In this document: positions 1 through 8,803 of the stretch, piece by piece
Layout: each line of letters starts with the position of its first letter
How positions within the stretch are numbered: position 1 is the first letter of the stretch
Assembly (NCBI RefSeq): GCF_026248825.1
Contig: NZ_CP110973.1
Span: 6,407,501 to 6,471,500 of the forward strand
DNA: 64,000 bases
Reading direction: 5' to 3'
Source: Larkinella insperata
GTDB taxonomy: Bacteria; Bacteroidota; Bacteroidia; Cytophagales; Spirosomataceae
The notes under the pieces: model-generated
What the model saw: only the letters and a program-made list of their open reading frames with translations
What the model was told of the DNA's origin: nothing
The model's database searches: none
Position numbers and translations under genes: made by a program

Positions 1-1
1 G

Positions 2-1351
2 GGCACGTTTGAGACGGCGGCCCGGTACGGTATTGAAGCCACAACCGGTTTTATTCCGAACAGTTCCATCGGAATTTCGCAGGAGTTTGGGCTCAATACA
101 TCCTTGATTTTTCCTCATATTCTGTTCCCGGGTAAAGTTCGTTTTAAATTCAACCGGCTTAACCCCCGCACCCAAATCAGTTTGGGCTATAATTATACCA
201 AACGTCCAGAGTACGGGCGACAACTTCTAAGAGCGGCCATGTCATACAACTGGCTGAAAAACACGAATCATCAGTACAACTTTTTTATAGCGGATATTAA
301 CTATTTAAACGCTACCATTTATCGAGATGGCAATGGACAGTCTGCTTTTCTAGATTATCTTGACCGGCAGGCTGCAGCCGGAAGTACCATAAAAAACAGC
401 TTTCTGAACTCTTTTGCTTCTAACGTTGGCTTTGTTTATACGTATAACACCAACATTCTGGGCCAAAACCGACGCGCCAATTTTCTGCGCGTTTCTCTCG
501 AATCAGGCGGTACAACGCTGAATCTATTCAGCCCGTCACAGCTTCAAAATATCTTCCGGACTACGGATACAAGTGGTCTGCAATATTATAAATACCTGCG
601 GGGAAATATCGACTATCGGCATTACGTTCCGTTGCGCCCTAAAACAACGCTGGCTTTTCGTTTTAATACCGGATTGGTGTATGGGTACGGGGTTAACAGA
701 ACGGCTCCTTACGAAAAGCTGTTTTTTGCCGGTGGTAGTAGCAGTGTTCGTGCCTGGCTTCCCCGGCGGCTTGGAGCCGGTTCGGCAATACCTTATACGG
801 TTCCGGTTCTTGACCCTAAAGACAGACTGATTCCGGATTTTAAAAGAGACCGGAGAAACCCCGAACAGTCAACAGGGCAGTTCCGATATGACTTTGAACA
901 GCCCGGCGATATTTTGCTCGAAGCCTCGGCGGAGTTACGGACGCATTTGTTCCGTTTGGGCGGAGACATCAACGGCGCTTTTTTTGTTGACGCCGGAAAC
1001 GTCTGGACCTTGCGCGACAATGAAAACCGGGTGGGTGAAAATTTCCAGTTCCGGAAGCCCGGCAACGGTCCATACAACCGCAGCTTTTTACAGCAAATTG
1101 CCGTTGGTACCGGGATTGGCCTGCGCATCGACTTTTCGTTTTTCATCATTCGGTTTGACGGTGCCATTAAAGTTTACGATCCGGCCCGTTATTTCGTTTA
1201 TGCCCCTGATCGAAACGGGTATATTCTACCGGGTAAACAGCCCGACGATATCATCGACGAACGGTTCATCCTGTCCAAGTTTCGCTTCGATAAGATGTTT
1301 CGGGGTGTTAACCCGCTCGTTATTAATTTTGGAATTGGTTATCCGTTCTGA
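2..1351 (+). CDS. BamA/TamL-type outer-membrane beta-barrel protein, 3' part
   Basis: The reading frame is open from the first complete codon of the window, so the 5' end lies outside it. The visible ~449 residues are a bacterial surface antigen (Omp85/D15) barrel. The family hallmark FFAGGSSSVRAW lies roughly at residue 240 of the visible part, and the chain ends in an aromatic residue (GIGYPF), as expected for a BamA substrate in the outer membrane. In Bacteroidota such proteins are BamA itself or the lipoprotein-type TamL that works with TamB in moving proteins or lipids to the outer membrane. The N-terminal part that would tell these apart is missing. A TamL-like identity is my preference because nothing else of the Bam machinery is next to it, but that is inference. 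Confidence 0.8.
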   Translation, partial: GTFETAARYGIEATTGFIPNSSIGISQEFGLNTSLIFPHILFPGKVRFKFNRLNPRTQISLGYNYTKRPEYGRQLLRAAMSYNWLKNTNHQYNFFIADINYLNATIYRDGNGQSAFLDYLDRQAAAGSTIKNSFLNSFASNVGFVYTYNTNILGQNRRANFLRVSLESGGTTLNLFSPSQLQNIFRTTDTSGLQYYKYLRGNIDYRHYVPLRPKTTLAFRFNTGLVYGYGVNRTAPYEKLFFAGGSSSVRAWLPRRLGAGSAIPYTVPVLDPKDRLIPDFKRDRRNPEQSTGQFRYDFEQPGDILLEASAELRTHLFRLGGDINGAFFVDAGNVWTLRDNENRVGENFQFRKPGNGPYNRSFLQQIAVGTGIGLRIDFSFFIIRFDGAIKVYDPARYFVYAPDRNGYILPGKQPDDIIDERFILSKFRFDKMFRGVNPLVINFGIGYPF

Positions 1352-1411
1352 CGAAACTTATCGATTATACTTTCCTACCTGACAAACTGTCACAGTTCCC
1401 CAAAATCTTCG

Positions 1412-1419
1412 TACCTTTG
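1412..1419 (+). promoter_or_regulatory. Candidate -7 element upstream of miaB
   Basis: TACCTTTG matches the Bacteroidota -7 consensus TAnnTTTG, and a purine start region follows directly. It lies about 150 bases before the miaB start, leaving a long leader with a GC-rich hairpin near 1441-1472. No clear -33 TTG is visible at the usual spacing, so this is a motif match only. Confidence 0.45.
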
Positions 1420-1568
1420 CAACTTCATTTTACGAGTCACCGGTCTGCCGGTTTGCGGCCGAAAGCCGGTTCTCTTTTTAGCGTTCATCGGGCGAATCAT
1501 GCGCCATGCGTGTGACGGGAGAATGAGGGCCAGCCAACGACCCAGCCGATAACTGACAAGATTAACTT

Positions 1569-2993
1569 ATGGAACGCATTACGGAGACCTTATCCATACT
1601 AACCGAAGCCGACAAAGCAAACACGGACGAACCCCGACTGCTGGAAGAAGAGCTGGCGGTGGGCAAAAAACGGCTTTACATTGAGAGCTACGGTTGCCAA
1701 ATGAATTTTTCAGACAGCGAAATCGTCGCATCGGTGATGCGGAACGCGGGTTTTGCCACCACCGCCGACGCCGACGAAGCGGACGTTATTTTTCTGAATA
1801 CCTGCGCCATCCGCGACAATGCCGAGCAGAAAGTTCGCAACCGGCTGAAGCAGCTCAACACGCTGAAGAAGCGCAAACCCGAACTGCTGGTCGGGATGCT
1901 GGGCTGCATGGCCGAACGCCTGAAAGCCAAGCTGCTGGAAGAAGAAAAGATGGTGGACATTGTGGCCGGGCCGGACGCCTACCGCGATATTCCGAAACTG
2001 GTGGAAGAAGCCGAGTCGGGGCAAAAAGCCGTTAACGTGTTTTTGTCACGCGAGGAAACCTACGCCGATATTTCGCCGATCCGCCTGAATTCCAACGGCG
2101 TGACGGCTTTTATTTCCATCATGCGTGGCTGTGACAACATGTGCAGTTTCTGCGTGGTGCCTTACACCCGCGGCCGCGAACGCAGCCGCGATGCGCATTC
2201 CATCGTGCGCGAAGCCCAGGAACTTTCGGCGGCTGGCTACAAGGAAGTCACGCTGCTGGGCCAGAACGTGGACAGCTACAAATGGACCTCCGCCGACGGA
2301 ACCGAGAACGTCAACTTCGCCCAGCTGCTCGAACGGGTTGCGCTGGTTGACCCCGAACTGCGCGTACGGTTTTCGACCTCGCACCCCAAGGACATCACCG
2401 ACGAGGTGCTGTACACGATGGCGAAGCACGAGAACATCTGTAACTACATTCACCTGCCTGCCCAGAGCGGCAACGACCGGATTCTGAAGCTGATGAACCG
2501 GACGTACGACCGCGCCTGGTACATTCAGAAAATCGACCGCATCCGGGCTATTTTGGGTGAAGACTGCGGGATTTCGCACGACATGATTTCGGGTTTCTGC
2601 TCCGAAACCGAAGAAGAACACCAGGATACGCTGTCGCTGATGGAGTACGCCCGGTACGACTACGGTTACATGTTTGCCTACTCGGAACGCCCCGGTACTC
2701 CGGCCGCCCGCAAATACGCCGACGACGTGCCAAACGACGTCAAAATCCGGCGCCTGAACGAAATCATCGCCCTTCAGCGGAATATGTCGCTTGAACGCAA
2801 TCAGCGGCACATTGGCAAAATTCAGCGCGTGCTGGTTGAAGGACCATCCAAACGTTCCGACGAGTTTTTGTGTGGCCGCAACGACCAGAACAAAATGGTG
2901 GTTTTCCCGAAAGGCGACTACCAGAAAGGCCAGTATGTCAACGTTCTGGTGACGGATTGCACGGCGGCTACGCTGCTGGGCACCACGGTGTAA
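1569..2993 (+). CDS. miaB: tRNA-2-methylthio-N6-dimethylallyladenosine synthase MiaB
   Basis: Radical-SAM methylthiotransferase that converts i6A37 to ms2i6A37 in tRNAs reading UNN codons, acting in the cytoplasm. The N-terminal UPF0004 domain carries the three cysteines that bind the auxiliary cluster: C43 (YGCQMN), C79 (NTCAIR) and C113 (LGCMAE). The radical-SAM CX3CX2C motif is C188, C192, C195 (RGCDNMCSFC). A TRAM-type RNA-binding region forms the last ~65 residues. At 474 residues it has normal family length. It is followed after 22 bases by the sigma-54 activator gene on the same strand, a linkage typical of Bacteroidota. RimO-type paralogues were considered, but the PYTRGRERSR context after the cluster motif fits MiaB well. 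Confidence 0.95.
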   Translation: MERITETLSILTEADKANTDEPRLLEEELAVGKKRLYIESYGCQMNFSDSEIVASVMRNAGFATTADADEADVIFLNTCAIRDNAEQKVRNRLKQLNTLKKRKPELLVGMLGCMAERLKAKLLEEEKMVDIVAGPDAYRDIPKLVEEAESGQKAVNVFLSREETYADISPIRLNSNGVTAFISIMRGCDNMCSFCVVPYTRGRERSRDAHSIVREAQELSAAGYKEVTLLGQNVDSYKWTSADGTENVNFAQLLERVALVDPELRVRFSTSHPKDITDEVLYTMAKHENICNYIHLPAQSGNDRILKLMNRTYDRAWYIQKIDRIRAILGEDCGISHDMISGFCSETEEEHQDTLSLMEYARYDYGYMFAYSERPGTPAARKYADDVPNDVKIRRLNEIIALQRNMSLERNQRHIGKIQRVLVEGPSKRSDEFLCGRNDQNKMVVFPKGDYQKGQYVNVLVTDCTAATLLGTTV

Positions 2994-3015
2994 GTATTTC
3001 CCTTTTCCATACCTC

Positions 3016-4323
3016 ATGAATTTAAAAGAAGTCCAGTCGGTTAAGCAGCGTTTTGGCATCATCGGTAACGCGCCGAGCCTGAATTATGCCATCAACGTGG
3101 GCATTCAGGTAGCTGCTACTGACTTAACAGTCTTGATAACCGGCGAAAGTGGAAGCGGGAAAGAATCATTTTCGAAAATCATTCACAGCCTGAGCAGCCG
3201 CAAGCACGGCCAGTTTATTGCGATCAACTGCGGAGCCATTCCGGAAGGAACGATTGATTCTGAGCTGTTTGGACACGAGAAAGGCTCTTTTACGGGGGCC
3301 GTCGATCAGCGCAAAGGGTATTTTGAAACCACCAATGGCGGCACCATTTTTCTGGATGAAATCGGCGAAATGCCGATGGGTACCCAGGCCCGGCTGCTGC
3401 GGGTACTCGAAAACGGCGAGTTTATCCGCGTGGGTTCGTCGAAAGTGCAGAAAACCGATGTTCGGGTGGTAGCGGCTACAAACGTTAACCTGCTGGCGGC
3501 CGTTGAGCAGGGCAAGTTCCGCGAAGACTTGTATTACCGACTGAATACCGTACCGATTTTTGTACCGCCCCTGCGCGAACGGGGGGAAGACATCGAATTG
3601 CTCTTCCGGAAGTTTACGACCGACTTCGCCGAACGCTACCGGATTAAGCCCATCCAGCTGTCGGAAGCCGCCAAACTGATGCTGTTGCGGTATCCGTTTC
3701 CGGGTAACATCCGCCAGTTGAAAAATATTGCCGAGCAGATTTCCATTCTTGAGTCGGAAAGCAACAAAGTGATTGAAGCCGAGACGCTGGCCAAATACCT
3801 CCCGCCCGTTTCGTCGCAGGCGGCTCAGTCACCTATGGTTCTGCCGGGTGCCTTCAGCGACACCAATTCCTTTTCCGAACGCGAACTGCTTTACAAAGTA
3901 CTGTTTGACATGCGCCGGGATATGAACGACCTGAAACGGCTCGTGCTGGATGTGCTGAAAAACGAGCAGAATGGACACGAGATCCTGAAAAACAACAAGG
4001 AACTGTTCGACACGTTGCAATCCGGCGATTTCCTTCCGGCCGAACCCGAAAAAGCCGTGGCCCGTTTGCTGCCCGCCAGCAACATGGTTGATGTCGACGA
4101 TTACGACCCGACCGATGCCCCCGGCGAAGTAACCGTGGAAGACATCACGCACGAAACCGAGGAGGACGATTCGCTGTCGCTGGAGAAAAAAGAGAAAGAG
4201 ATGATTGTCAAAGCGTTACGACGCAGCAACAACAAACGTAAATACGCAGCCCAGGCCCTTGGCATTTCGGAACGGACCCTGTACCGAAAAATTAAACAGT
4301 ATCAGATAGATGAAGAAGACTGA
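3016..4323 (+). CDS. Sigma-54-interacting transcriptional activator (AAA+ plus Fis-type HTH)
   Basis: Bacterial enhancer-binding protein of 435 residues. The AAA+ domain starts almost at the N-terminus: Walker A GESGSGKE at 43-50, the sigma-54-contacting GSFTGA loop at 90-95, and Walker B IFLDEIGE at 111-118. A Fis-type helix-turn-helix closes the protein (AAQALGISERTLYRKIKQ). No receiver, GAF or PAS sensory domain precedes the ATPase, so its activity is not controlled by an attached N-terminal domain. A ~120-residue acidic linker separates ATPase and HTH. It overlaps the following lptE frame by 14 bases if lptE starts at its first ATG, which suggests co-transcription. Its target genes are not apparent from the sequence. 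Confidence 0.92.
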   Translation: MNLKEVQSVKQRFGIIGNAPSLNYAINVGIQVAATDLTVLITGESGSGKESFSKIIHSLSSRKHGQFIAINCGAIPEGTIDSELFGHEKGSFTGAVDQRKGYFETTNGGTIFLDEIGEMPMGTQARLLRVLENGEFIRVGSSKVQKTDVRVVAATNVNLLAAVEQGKFREDLYYRLNTVPIFVPPLRERGEDIELLFRKFTTDFAERYRIKPIQLSEAAKLMLLRYPFPGNIRQLKNIAEQISILESESNKVIEAETLAKYLPPVSSQAAQSPMVLPGAFSDTNSFSERELLYKVLFDMRRDMNDLKRLVLDVLKNEQNGHEILKNNKELFDTLQSGDFLPAEPEKAVARLLPASNMVDVDDYDPTDAPGEVTVEDITHETEEDDSLSLEKKEKEMIVKALRRSNNKRKYAAQALGISERTLYRKIKQYQIDEED

Positions 4324-4882
4324 TTCAGTTAGGAAGTATGAGTTAAAACGGGGCCGCCCGGCGGTGAAGAGGTATAGAATGATGAGCTGGATGGTACTCT
4401 TACTTCTTAACTCTTCCTTCCTGACGCTTTCCTGCGGGAAATACTCGTTTACGGGAACGACGCTTGATCCAACGATCAAGACGGTTACGGTGAATACCTT
4501 TACGACTTCGGCGGCTGGGGGACCCGCCAATTTAACCCTGCAGTTTACCGAACGGCTCAAAGAGTATTATCAGCGATATACTAACCTTAAGGTAGTGCCT
4601 TCGAACGGGGATATCGTGCTGGAGGGTTCCATTACGGGATATGATGTTCTGCCGGTGGCGGCTACGGCGGCCGATCAGGCTGCGCAAAACCGCTTGCAGG
4701 TAACGGTTCAGGTCCGGTTCTCCAACGCGAAGGACGAAACCAAAAACTTTGATCAGCCCTTCTCGTTTTACCAGGATTTTCCGGCCAACCAGACGCTCAC
4801 CCAGAACGAAAGCCGTCTGTTGCCCAAGATTCAGGATCAGCTCGTGTTGGATATTTTTAACAAAACGGCCGCCGATTGGTAA
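4310..4882 (+). CDS. lptE: LptE-family LPS-assembly lipoprotein
   Basis: Outer-membrane lipoprotein expected to plug and chaperone the LptD barrel during LPS export. A lipobox (LTLSC, Cys42 from the first ATG) follows a hydrophobic stretch, and the mature part begins GKYSFTGTTLDP, typical of Bacteroidota LptE. The first ATG overlaps the activator gene and gives a 41-residue, strongly basic leader. An ATG at 4379 or 4382 would give a shorter signal peptide but no basic n-region. A purine-rich stretch (GAAGAGG) lies before 4379, so the start is uncertain. No lptD is nearby. The ordering before secG is a known Bacteroidota arrangement. Confidence 0.85.
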   Translation: MKKTDSVRKYELKRGRPAVKRYRMMSWMVLLLLNSSFLTLSCGKYSFTGTTLDPTIKTVTVNTFTTSAAGGPANLTLQFTERLKEYYQRYTNLKVVPSNGDIVLEGSITGYDVLPVAATAADQAAQNRLQVTVQVRFSNAKDETKNFDQPFSFYQDFPANQTLTQNESRLLPKIQDQLVLDIFNKTAADW

Positions 4883-5011
4883 GATACGGTTTCTTGAAAC
4901 CGGTTTGTTCCAGTTTTTCCGCCGAATTTTAACTCCTTGGGATAAACCGGAAACTGGTAACAATTTGTTAAATTTGACCAAGCGCCACCACCCCTACCGA
5001 TTACTACTCCA

Positions 5012-5884
5012 ATGAACAAATTGGATAAAGAAACTTTTTCTTTCTGGGTAACTCATCCGGAAGAGTTGCTACCGATTGACTTACAACCACTAAAGGAAGC
5101 CATGACGGCTTTCCCGTATTGTCAGTCCCTGTATCTGCTGGCCGCCAAAGCCACTTCGGTTCATCAGAAGAGTCACGCCATTGAGCACGTTCGGCAAGCG
5201 GCCGCCCACGCCCTGAGCCGTAATGCGCTGCGCAAGTTGATTGATAACGAATTTCAGTGGTCGGATAACCTGCTGAGCCGTCTTAATGAATTGTCACTTA
5301 AGCACGTTCCCATTCCCGACGACTACAAGAAAGAGAGCTACGAGCTGTTTAAGCGAAAAGCCGAACAGAGTCATACCCATTTTTCGAATCCGATTTTTGA
5401 TTTTGCCAAATCGGCAAGCTTCGATGCAATAACGACCCACGAAAAACCGGCCGACGTTGCAGCGGCCACGGACGGTGAGGCTGAAAAGTCACTTCCGATT
5501 ATTGACGAGGTGCTTCAGGTCGAGAACGTCATCCAGAGCACGCTCGAACAGCAGGATACGGGGTCCAAAGAAACAGAAACGGCCCCGGCTGACCCGCAAC
5601 GCAACTTTCAGTTGCAGCTCATCGACGATTTTATCAAGCGCGAACCGTCCATTCAGCGCCCGCGGATGAACTCGAATGAACAGACCGAGCAGGAGGACCT
5701 CACGCGCCGTATGCCCGTCAACACCGGGGTACCCGTTACCGAAGCATTTGCCAAAATCCTGGCCAAACAGGGCAAGCCCGACCGGGCCATTGACATTTAC
5801 ATGAAGTTAATATTGAAAAATCCGGAAAAAAAGGTTTATTTTGCGGATAAAATTGCGGCTCTAAAAGCTGCGCAGAATCAGTAA
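5012..5884 (+). CDS. Conserved Bacteroidota protein of unknown function, TPR-like helical
   Basis: A 290-residue, predominantly helical, soluble protein with no signal peptide or membrane segment. The first ~100 residues (LQPLKEAMTAFPYCQSLYLL...) and the last ~40 (AFAKILAKQGKPDRAIDIYMKLILKNPEKKVYFADKIAAL) read like tetratricopeptide-type helical pairs, separated by a low-complexity acidic/polar linker. Its place between lptE and secG is conserved in the phylum as far as I recall, which suggests an envelope-biogenesis or secretion role, but no function can be assigned. A TAAATTTG sequence at 4969-4976 could be its own -7 promoter element. Confidence 0.8.
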   Translation: MNKLDKETFSFWVTHPEELLPIDLQPLKEAMTAFPYCQSLYLLAAKATSVHQKSHAIEHVRQAAAHALSRNALRKLIDNEFQWSDNLLSRLNELSLKHVPIPDDYKKESYELFKRKAEQSHTHFSNPIFDFAKSASFDAITTHEKPADVAAATDGEAEKSLPIIDEVLQVENVIQSTLEQQDTGSKETETAPADPQRNFQLQLIDDFIKREPSIQRPRMNSNEQTEQEDLTRRMPVNTGVPVTEAFAKILAKQGKPDRAIDIYMKLILKNPEKKVYFADKIAALKAAQNQ

Positions 5885-5942
5885 GTTACTTCTTTATTAA
5901 TAACCAATACGCATATCAAAATAACCGCAAGGGCGAACTAAA

Positions 5943-6308
5943 ATGCTGACGGCAATAATTGTATTAATTTGTATCTGTACGATACTGCTGATTTTGGTGG
6001 TATTGATTCAAAATTCCAAAGGGGGCGGACTCGCCGGTGAATTCGGTGGGCTTGGTTCTAATCAGTTGATGGGTGTTAAAAAAACAACCGATCTGCTGGA
6101 ACAGGTTACCTGGGGACTCGCCATCGCTATTATGGTCCTGACACTTTCTACTTTTATTGTCATTGATCGGAACCCCGTTGGAGCCACCATCAACAGTGCA
6201 AACGTTGATGCAGCCGCGACTAAAACAACCCCGGGTCTGCAAACGCCTGCTCAACAGCAGCCAGCGGCCCCGGCTACAGCGCCCCAGAGCGGTACGCCAG
6301 CCAAATAA
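5943..6308 (+). CDS. secG: Protein-export membrane protein SecG
   Basis: Small subunit of the SecYEG translocon in the inner membrane. Two hydrophobic segments (about residues 1-22 and 56-78) flank the conserved cytoplasmic loop containing QNSKGGGLAGEFGG, the SecG signature. A ~40-residue Ala/Pro/Gln-rich tail follows, common in Bacteroidota SecG. At 121 residues the length is normal. It is the last gene of the miaB-to-secG run and is followed by a clear intrinsic terminator. Confidence 0.93.
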   Translation: MLTAIIVLICICTILLILVVLIQNSKGGGLAGEFGGLGSNQLMGVKKTTDLLEQVTWGLAIAIMVLTLSTFIVIDRNPVGATINSANVDAAATKTTPGLQTPAQQQPAAPATAPQSGTPAK

Positions 6309-6345
6309 CGGACGGAAAAGACCTCTTTTTAAACCATTGATTGCT

Positions 6346-6385
6346 AGACCTGTAGGGCTTCAAAAACCGTATAGGTCTTTTTTTT
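6346..6385 (+). terminator. Rho-independent terminator after secG
   Basis: AGACCT (6346-6351) pairs with AGGTCT (6373-6378), with further pairing inside, followed by a run of eight T. The loop contains GGCTTCAAAA, nearly the same as in the terminator after hflX at 17001-17036. Confidence 0.85.
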
Positions 6386-6473
6386 ACCATATTTTTTGAC
6401 TCGGAAAGTATAAACCGGCAGACCGCTTACGTTGTAATGAAAGGTTTTGCATTCTGTATCTTCACCCAGCCTG

Positions 6474-7067
6474 ATGAGAAAAAGTACCGCTGCTCCATTA
6501 GCCGTTCTGTGTTGCCTGTTTGCCGCTTCCTGTCACCGTCCCTACGCACGCTACCAGCCGATGCCCGTTGAATCGTTCCGGTCGACCGGCCATTCGCAGA
6601 TGGCGGTATCCGGCACCGACTCCGTTGGGGTTCGGGAGGAAGACTGGACTCAGTTCGTGCAGGAGAAACCACAGTCAGAGCCCGACCGACCGGAAGCCTA
6701 TGCTTCGTCGGCCGTGGTTCCGCCCCTACCGACGGTTCAGCAACGGGTACAGCAGGCAACGACTTCCCTGAACCATACTTCCTCAACCGCTTCTTCGGAG
6801 ACAGGCGCACTCCCTCAGCAGCCCCGGCCCAAACCCGGCCAGAAGAAGACGCTGCGCGAAATTCTCGGGCTAAAGCCCCGCAAAAAGCTAAACTGGTGGC
6901 AGCGGATTCCCTGGCAGCTCAAAGCTTCGATTCCGGTCATTGGTGTTGCCATTATTTTTGCCATTCTTCACATCAGCGTTCTAGCCATCATTTTTGGTTT
7001 GCTGGGGGCCTTATTGCTGATTCGTGGTTTAAAGAAGAGCTTCAAGGTCCGTCGGCCGTGGTTTTAA
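6474..7067 (+). CDS. Putative lipoprotein with two C-terminal membrane segments
   Basis: A 197-residue protein not assignable to a named family. The ATG at 6474 is preferred over one at 6447 because it gives a compact lipoprotein signal peptide (MRKSTAAPLAVLCCLFAASC, lipobox FAASC). A ~110-residue proline- and glutamine-rich, probably disordered region follows, then a basic patch (LKPRKKLNWWQRIPWQLK) and two hydrophobic stretches (SIPVIGVAIIFAILHISVLA and IIFGLLGALLLI) ending in basic residues. A lipobox together with C-terminal membrane segments is unusual, so the lipidation site may not be used. It stands alone and its 3' end almost abuts the convergent DUF2490 gene. Confidence 0.7.
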   Translation: MRKSTAAPLAVLCCLFAASCHRPYARYQPMPVESFRSTGHSQMAVSGTDSVGVREEDWTQFVQEKPQSEPDRPEAYASSAVVPPLPTVQQRVQQATTSLNHTSSTASSETGALPQQPRPKPGQKKTLREILGLKPRKKLNWWQRIPWQLKASIPVIGVAIIFAILHISVLAIIFGLLGALLLIRGLKKSFKVRRPWF

Positions 7068-7071
7068 GCCG

Positions 7072-7896
7072 TCAGTCCATTTGCGAAGGTAGCCGATCAC
7101 GCTCGCCGTTTTTGCGGTGGAACCGGTACATGACCGATAGGACGACGTTGTTCTTACTTCCAAGCCGTACCGGGGCCTGATCATACTGATTTACCCATCC
7201 GGCCTGTAGAATCCAGTTAAGATCGAGCTGGTAGCCCAAGCCCGCATAAATCCGGTTGCGTTCCAGATTTGGGGCTTTGTAGTTCAGAAAAAGTTCGTCG
7301 TAAACCGAAACAAAGACGGTTTTGGGCTTGATGGTTTCCTCATTCAGCGGAATCATCAGGTTCATGCGGTAGCGGATCCGGTTTCGATACCGCCCCTGAA
7401 CGGCGAGGTTCTCGGGTGTTGATTCGCCAAACCAGCGCTGTTCAATCCGGTAGCGGTGTTCGAACTTCAGCCGGTCAACGTTCTGGCTCATCGTTATCTG
7501 CTGCCACAACCGGGTTTCGAGCATCTGGGGCCCATCGTTCAGATCCCGGAAATTGTAGGTATGGTACCGACCCGTTGCCACCAGCGCCGAAAAAGCCGGT
7601 CCCAGGTCATAGCTGATCCCTCCTTTTACTTCGTAGTAATTTACCTCATCAAACAACGAATTGGAACGCAACTGGCCTTCTACGAAACCGCCCCAACCCC
7701 GTTCGCGCGCCGGAAGCTGCACGGAACCAATAAACCAGGTGCCCCACGGATGCTGTTGGGCCTGGGCAAAATCCGGCATTAGAAACAGGGAGAACAGAAA
7801 ACTGGCAAATCGTTGGAAGCCTTTCAGCAAACCTCTGCCGGGCAAACCGTTAGCAGAAAGCCTACCAATTGGCGGGGCATCAAGAGACGGAATCAT
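7072..7896 (-). CDS. DUF2490 outer-membrane protein
   Basis: Predicted outer-membrane beta-barrel of about 250 mature residues. The DUF2490 family pattern is visible in the alternating aromatic strands WGTWFIGSVQL, FVEGQLRSN, LWQQITM, FEHRYRIEQRW, RNRIRYRMNLMIPL and RNRIYAGLGYQL. A signal peptide ends in FAQAQ. The first ATG gives an unusually long leader (30 residues before the hydrophobic core). A TTG at 7830 would give MLKGFQRFASFLFSLFLMPD, a more usual signal peptide, and is probably the true start. Function is unknown for the family. Confidence 0.75.
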   Translation of the reverse strand: MIPSLDAPPIGRLSANGLPGRGLLKGFQRFASFLFSLFLMPDFAQAQQHPWGTWFIGSVQLPARERGWGGFVEGQLRSNSLFDEVNYYEVKGGISYDLGPAFSALVATGRYHTYNFRDLNDGPQMLETRLWQQITMSQNVDRLKFEHRYRIEQRWFGESTPENLAVQGRYRNRIRYRMNLMIPLNEETIKPKTVFVSVYDELFLNYKAPNLERNRIYAGLGYQLDLNWILQAGWVNQYDQAPVRLGSKNNVVLSVMYRFHRKNGERDRLPSQMD

Positions 7897-7970
7897 TCAG
7901 AAAGTAGCTTAGTGTCGCGTTGATAACAACAAAACGAAGAAACAAGCTTTACTGAAGATTACCAACTTAT

Positions 7971-8366
7971 TTATTGGATAAAACGAAAGGTGAACGGATA
8001 CCTGTAGTACTCGCCGTTATTGGCTTTTACGCCCGCCAGGATGGAAAAAACGACGCTGACCAAACCGAGAACAACGAGAATGGGTAGGCCAATCAGGAGG
8101 ATAACCAGCAGAAGGGCGATACCCAAGGCAATGGTCATGGTTATCTGAAAATTCAGTGCCTCTTTGCCGTGGTAATCAACAAAAGCCGATTTGTCTTTCT
8201 GAATCTGCCAGACCACAACGGGTCCAATGATGTTTCCGAAAGGAATGAGAAAACCGGCCAGCGCGCTCAGATGAGCCAGCATTCCCCACATCCGTTCGTC
8301 GGACGGGCTTAGATAATTACCAGGTGGTGGTGGGGGCGTCGGATTGTTGTAGGGTTGATTTTCCAT
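7971..8366 (-). CDS. DUF4870 membrane protein
   Basis: Small inner-membrane protein of 131 residues when started at the ATG at 8366 (MENQPYNN). A proline-rich N-terminus precedes DERMWGMLAHLSALAGF, the DUF4870 signature, then a segment around GNIIGPVVVWQI and two long membrane segments (TIALGIALLLVILLI and GLPILVVLGLVSVVF). It ends in the family-typical YRYPFTFRFI. Function is unknown; such proteins are widespread in Bacteroidota. Eight codons further upstream are open but lack a reason to be used. Confidence 0.85.
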   Translation of the reverse strand: MENQPYNNPTPPPPPGNYLSPSDERMWGMLAHLSALAGFLIPFGNIIGPVVVWQIQKDKSAFVDYHGKEALNFQITMTIALGIALLLVILLIGLPILVVLGLVSVVFSILAGVKANNGEYYRYPFTFRFIQ

Positions 8367-8461
8367 GACATACAGCGTTTGGTGAACCAAGTAAAAAGAA
8401 AGAATTGGCTTTTACAATTTTTGACTGAAAATCAGATCGTTGGGTCTATTTTTCCTTTGGG

Positions 8462-8784
8462 AAGCCTATTGACAAGCCTCAGGTGCCTGCACCCTTTTCG
8501 GAACCGCTGGCAAGGACACTGCGCCAAACGCTTCGGCGGCAGGACTTACCCCGGCAGCACTGGCTGCCCCGGTGGGTAGGCTCTTTTTTCAACGGCCCGA
8601 AATGCACCGGTTTCACCATTAGTAGGATTAACACACCACTAATTACGGCGATATTGTCTGGTGGCACATGCTGTTTGGAACCTATCAGAATCCGACGGAG
8701 TTCAATTCTTCGTGTGGTTTTGACAACGGAAAGGAGCAGCGGCCCGGCGAGGTGTTGCGTTTCCGCGATGTTCATAAAAATTAA
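8462..8784 (+). pseudogene. Decayed C-terminal remnant of a sterol desaturase / fatty-acid hydroxylase family gene
   Basis: No intact gene spans this gap, but a broken one is readable. In the frame ending at TAA 8782-8784 it gives RPEMHRFHH, then stops (TAG TAG, TAA), then HTTNYGDIVWWHMLFGTY and a tail ending EVLRFRDVHKN. The pattern P-x-M-H-R-x-H-H followed by T-N-Y-G-D-I and W-x-x-L-F-G-T-Y is the last histidine cluster and C-terminus of membrane-bound di-iron hydroxylases. The preceding part (QHWLPRWVGSFF) reads in another frame, so there is at least one frameshift plus three stops. The upstream two-thirds of such a gene is absent. This supports an old pseudogene rather than a sequencing slip. 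Confidence 0.75.
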
Positions 8785-8803
8785 ACCCCCAACTCAGAAG
8801 AAA

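Noticed and set aside
2046..3062. 338-codon open frame antisense to miaB
   Set aside because: Fully antisense to a gene with all family motifs; a shadow of GC-rich codon use with no domain character.
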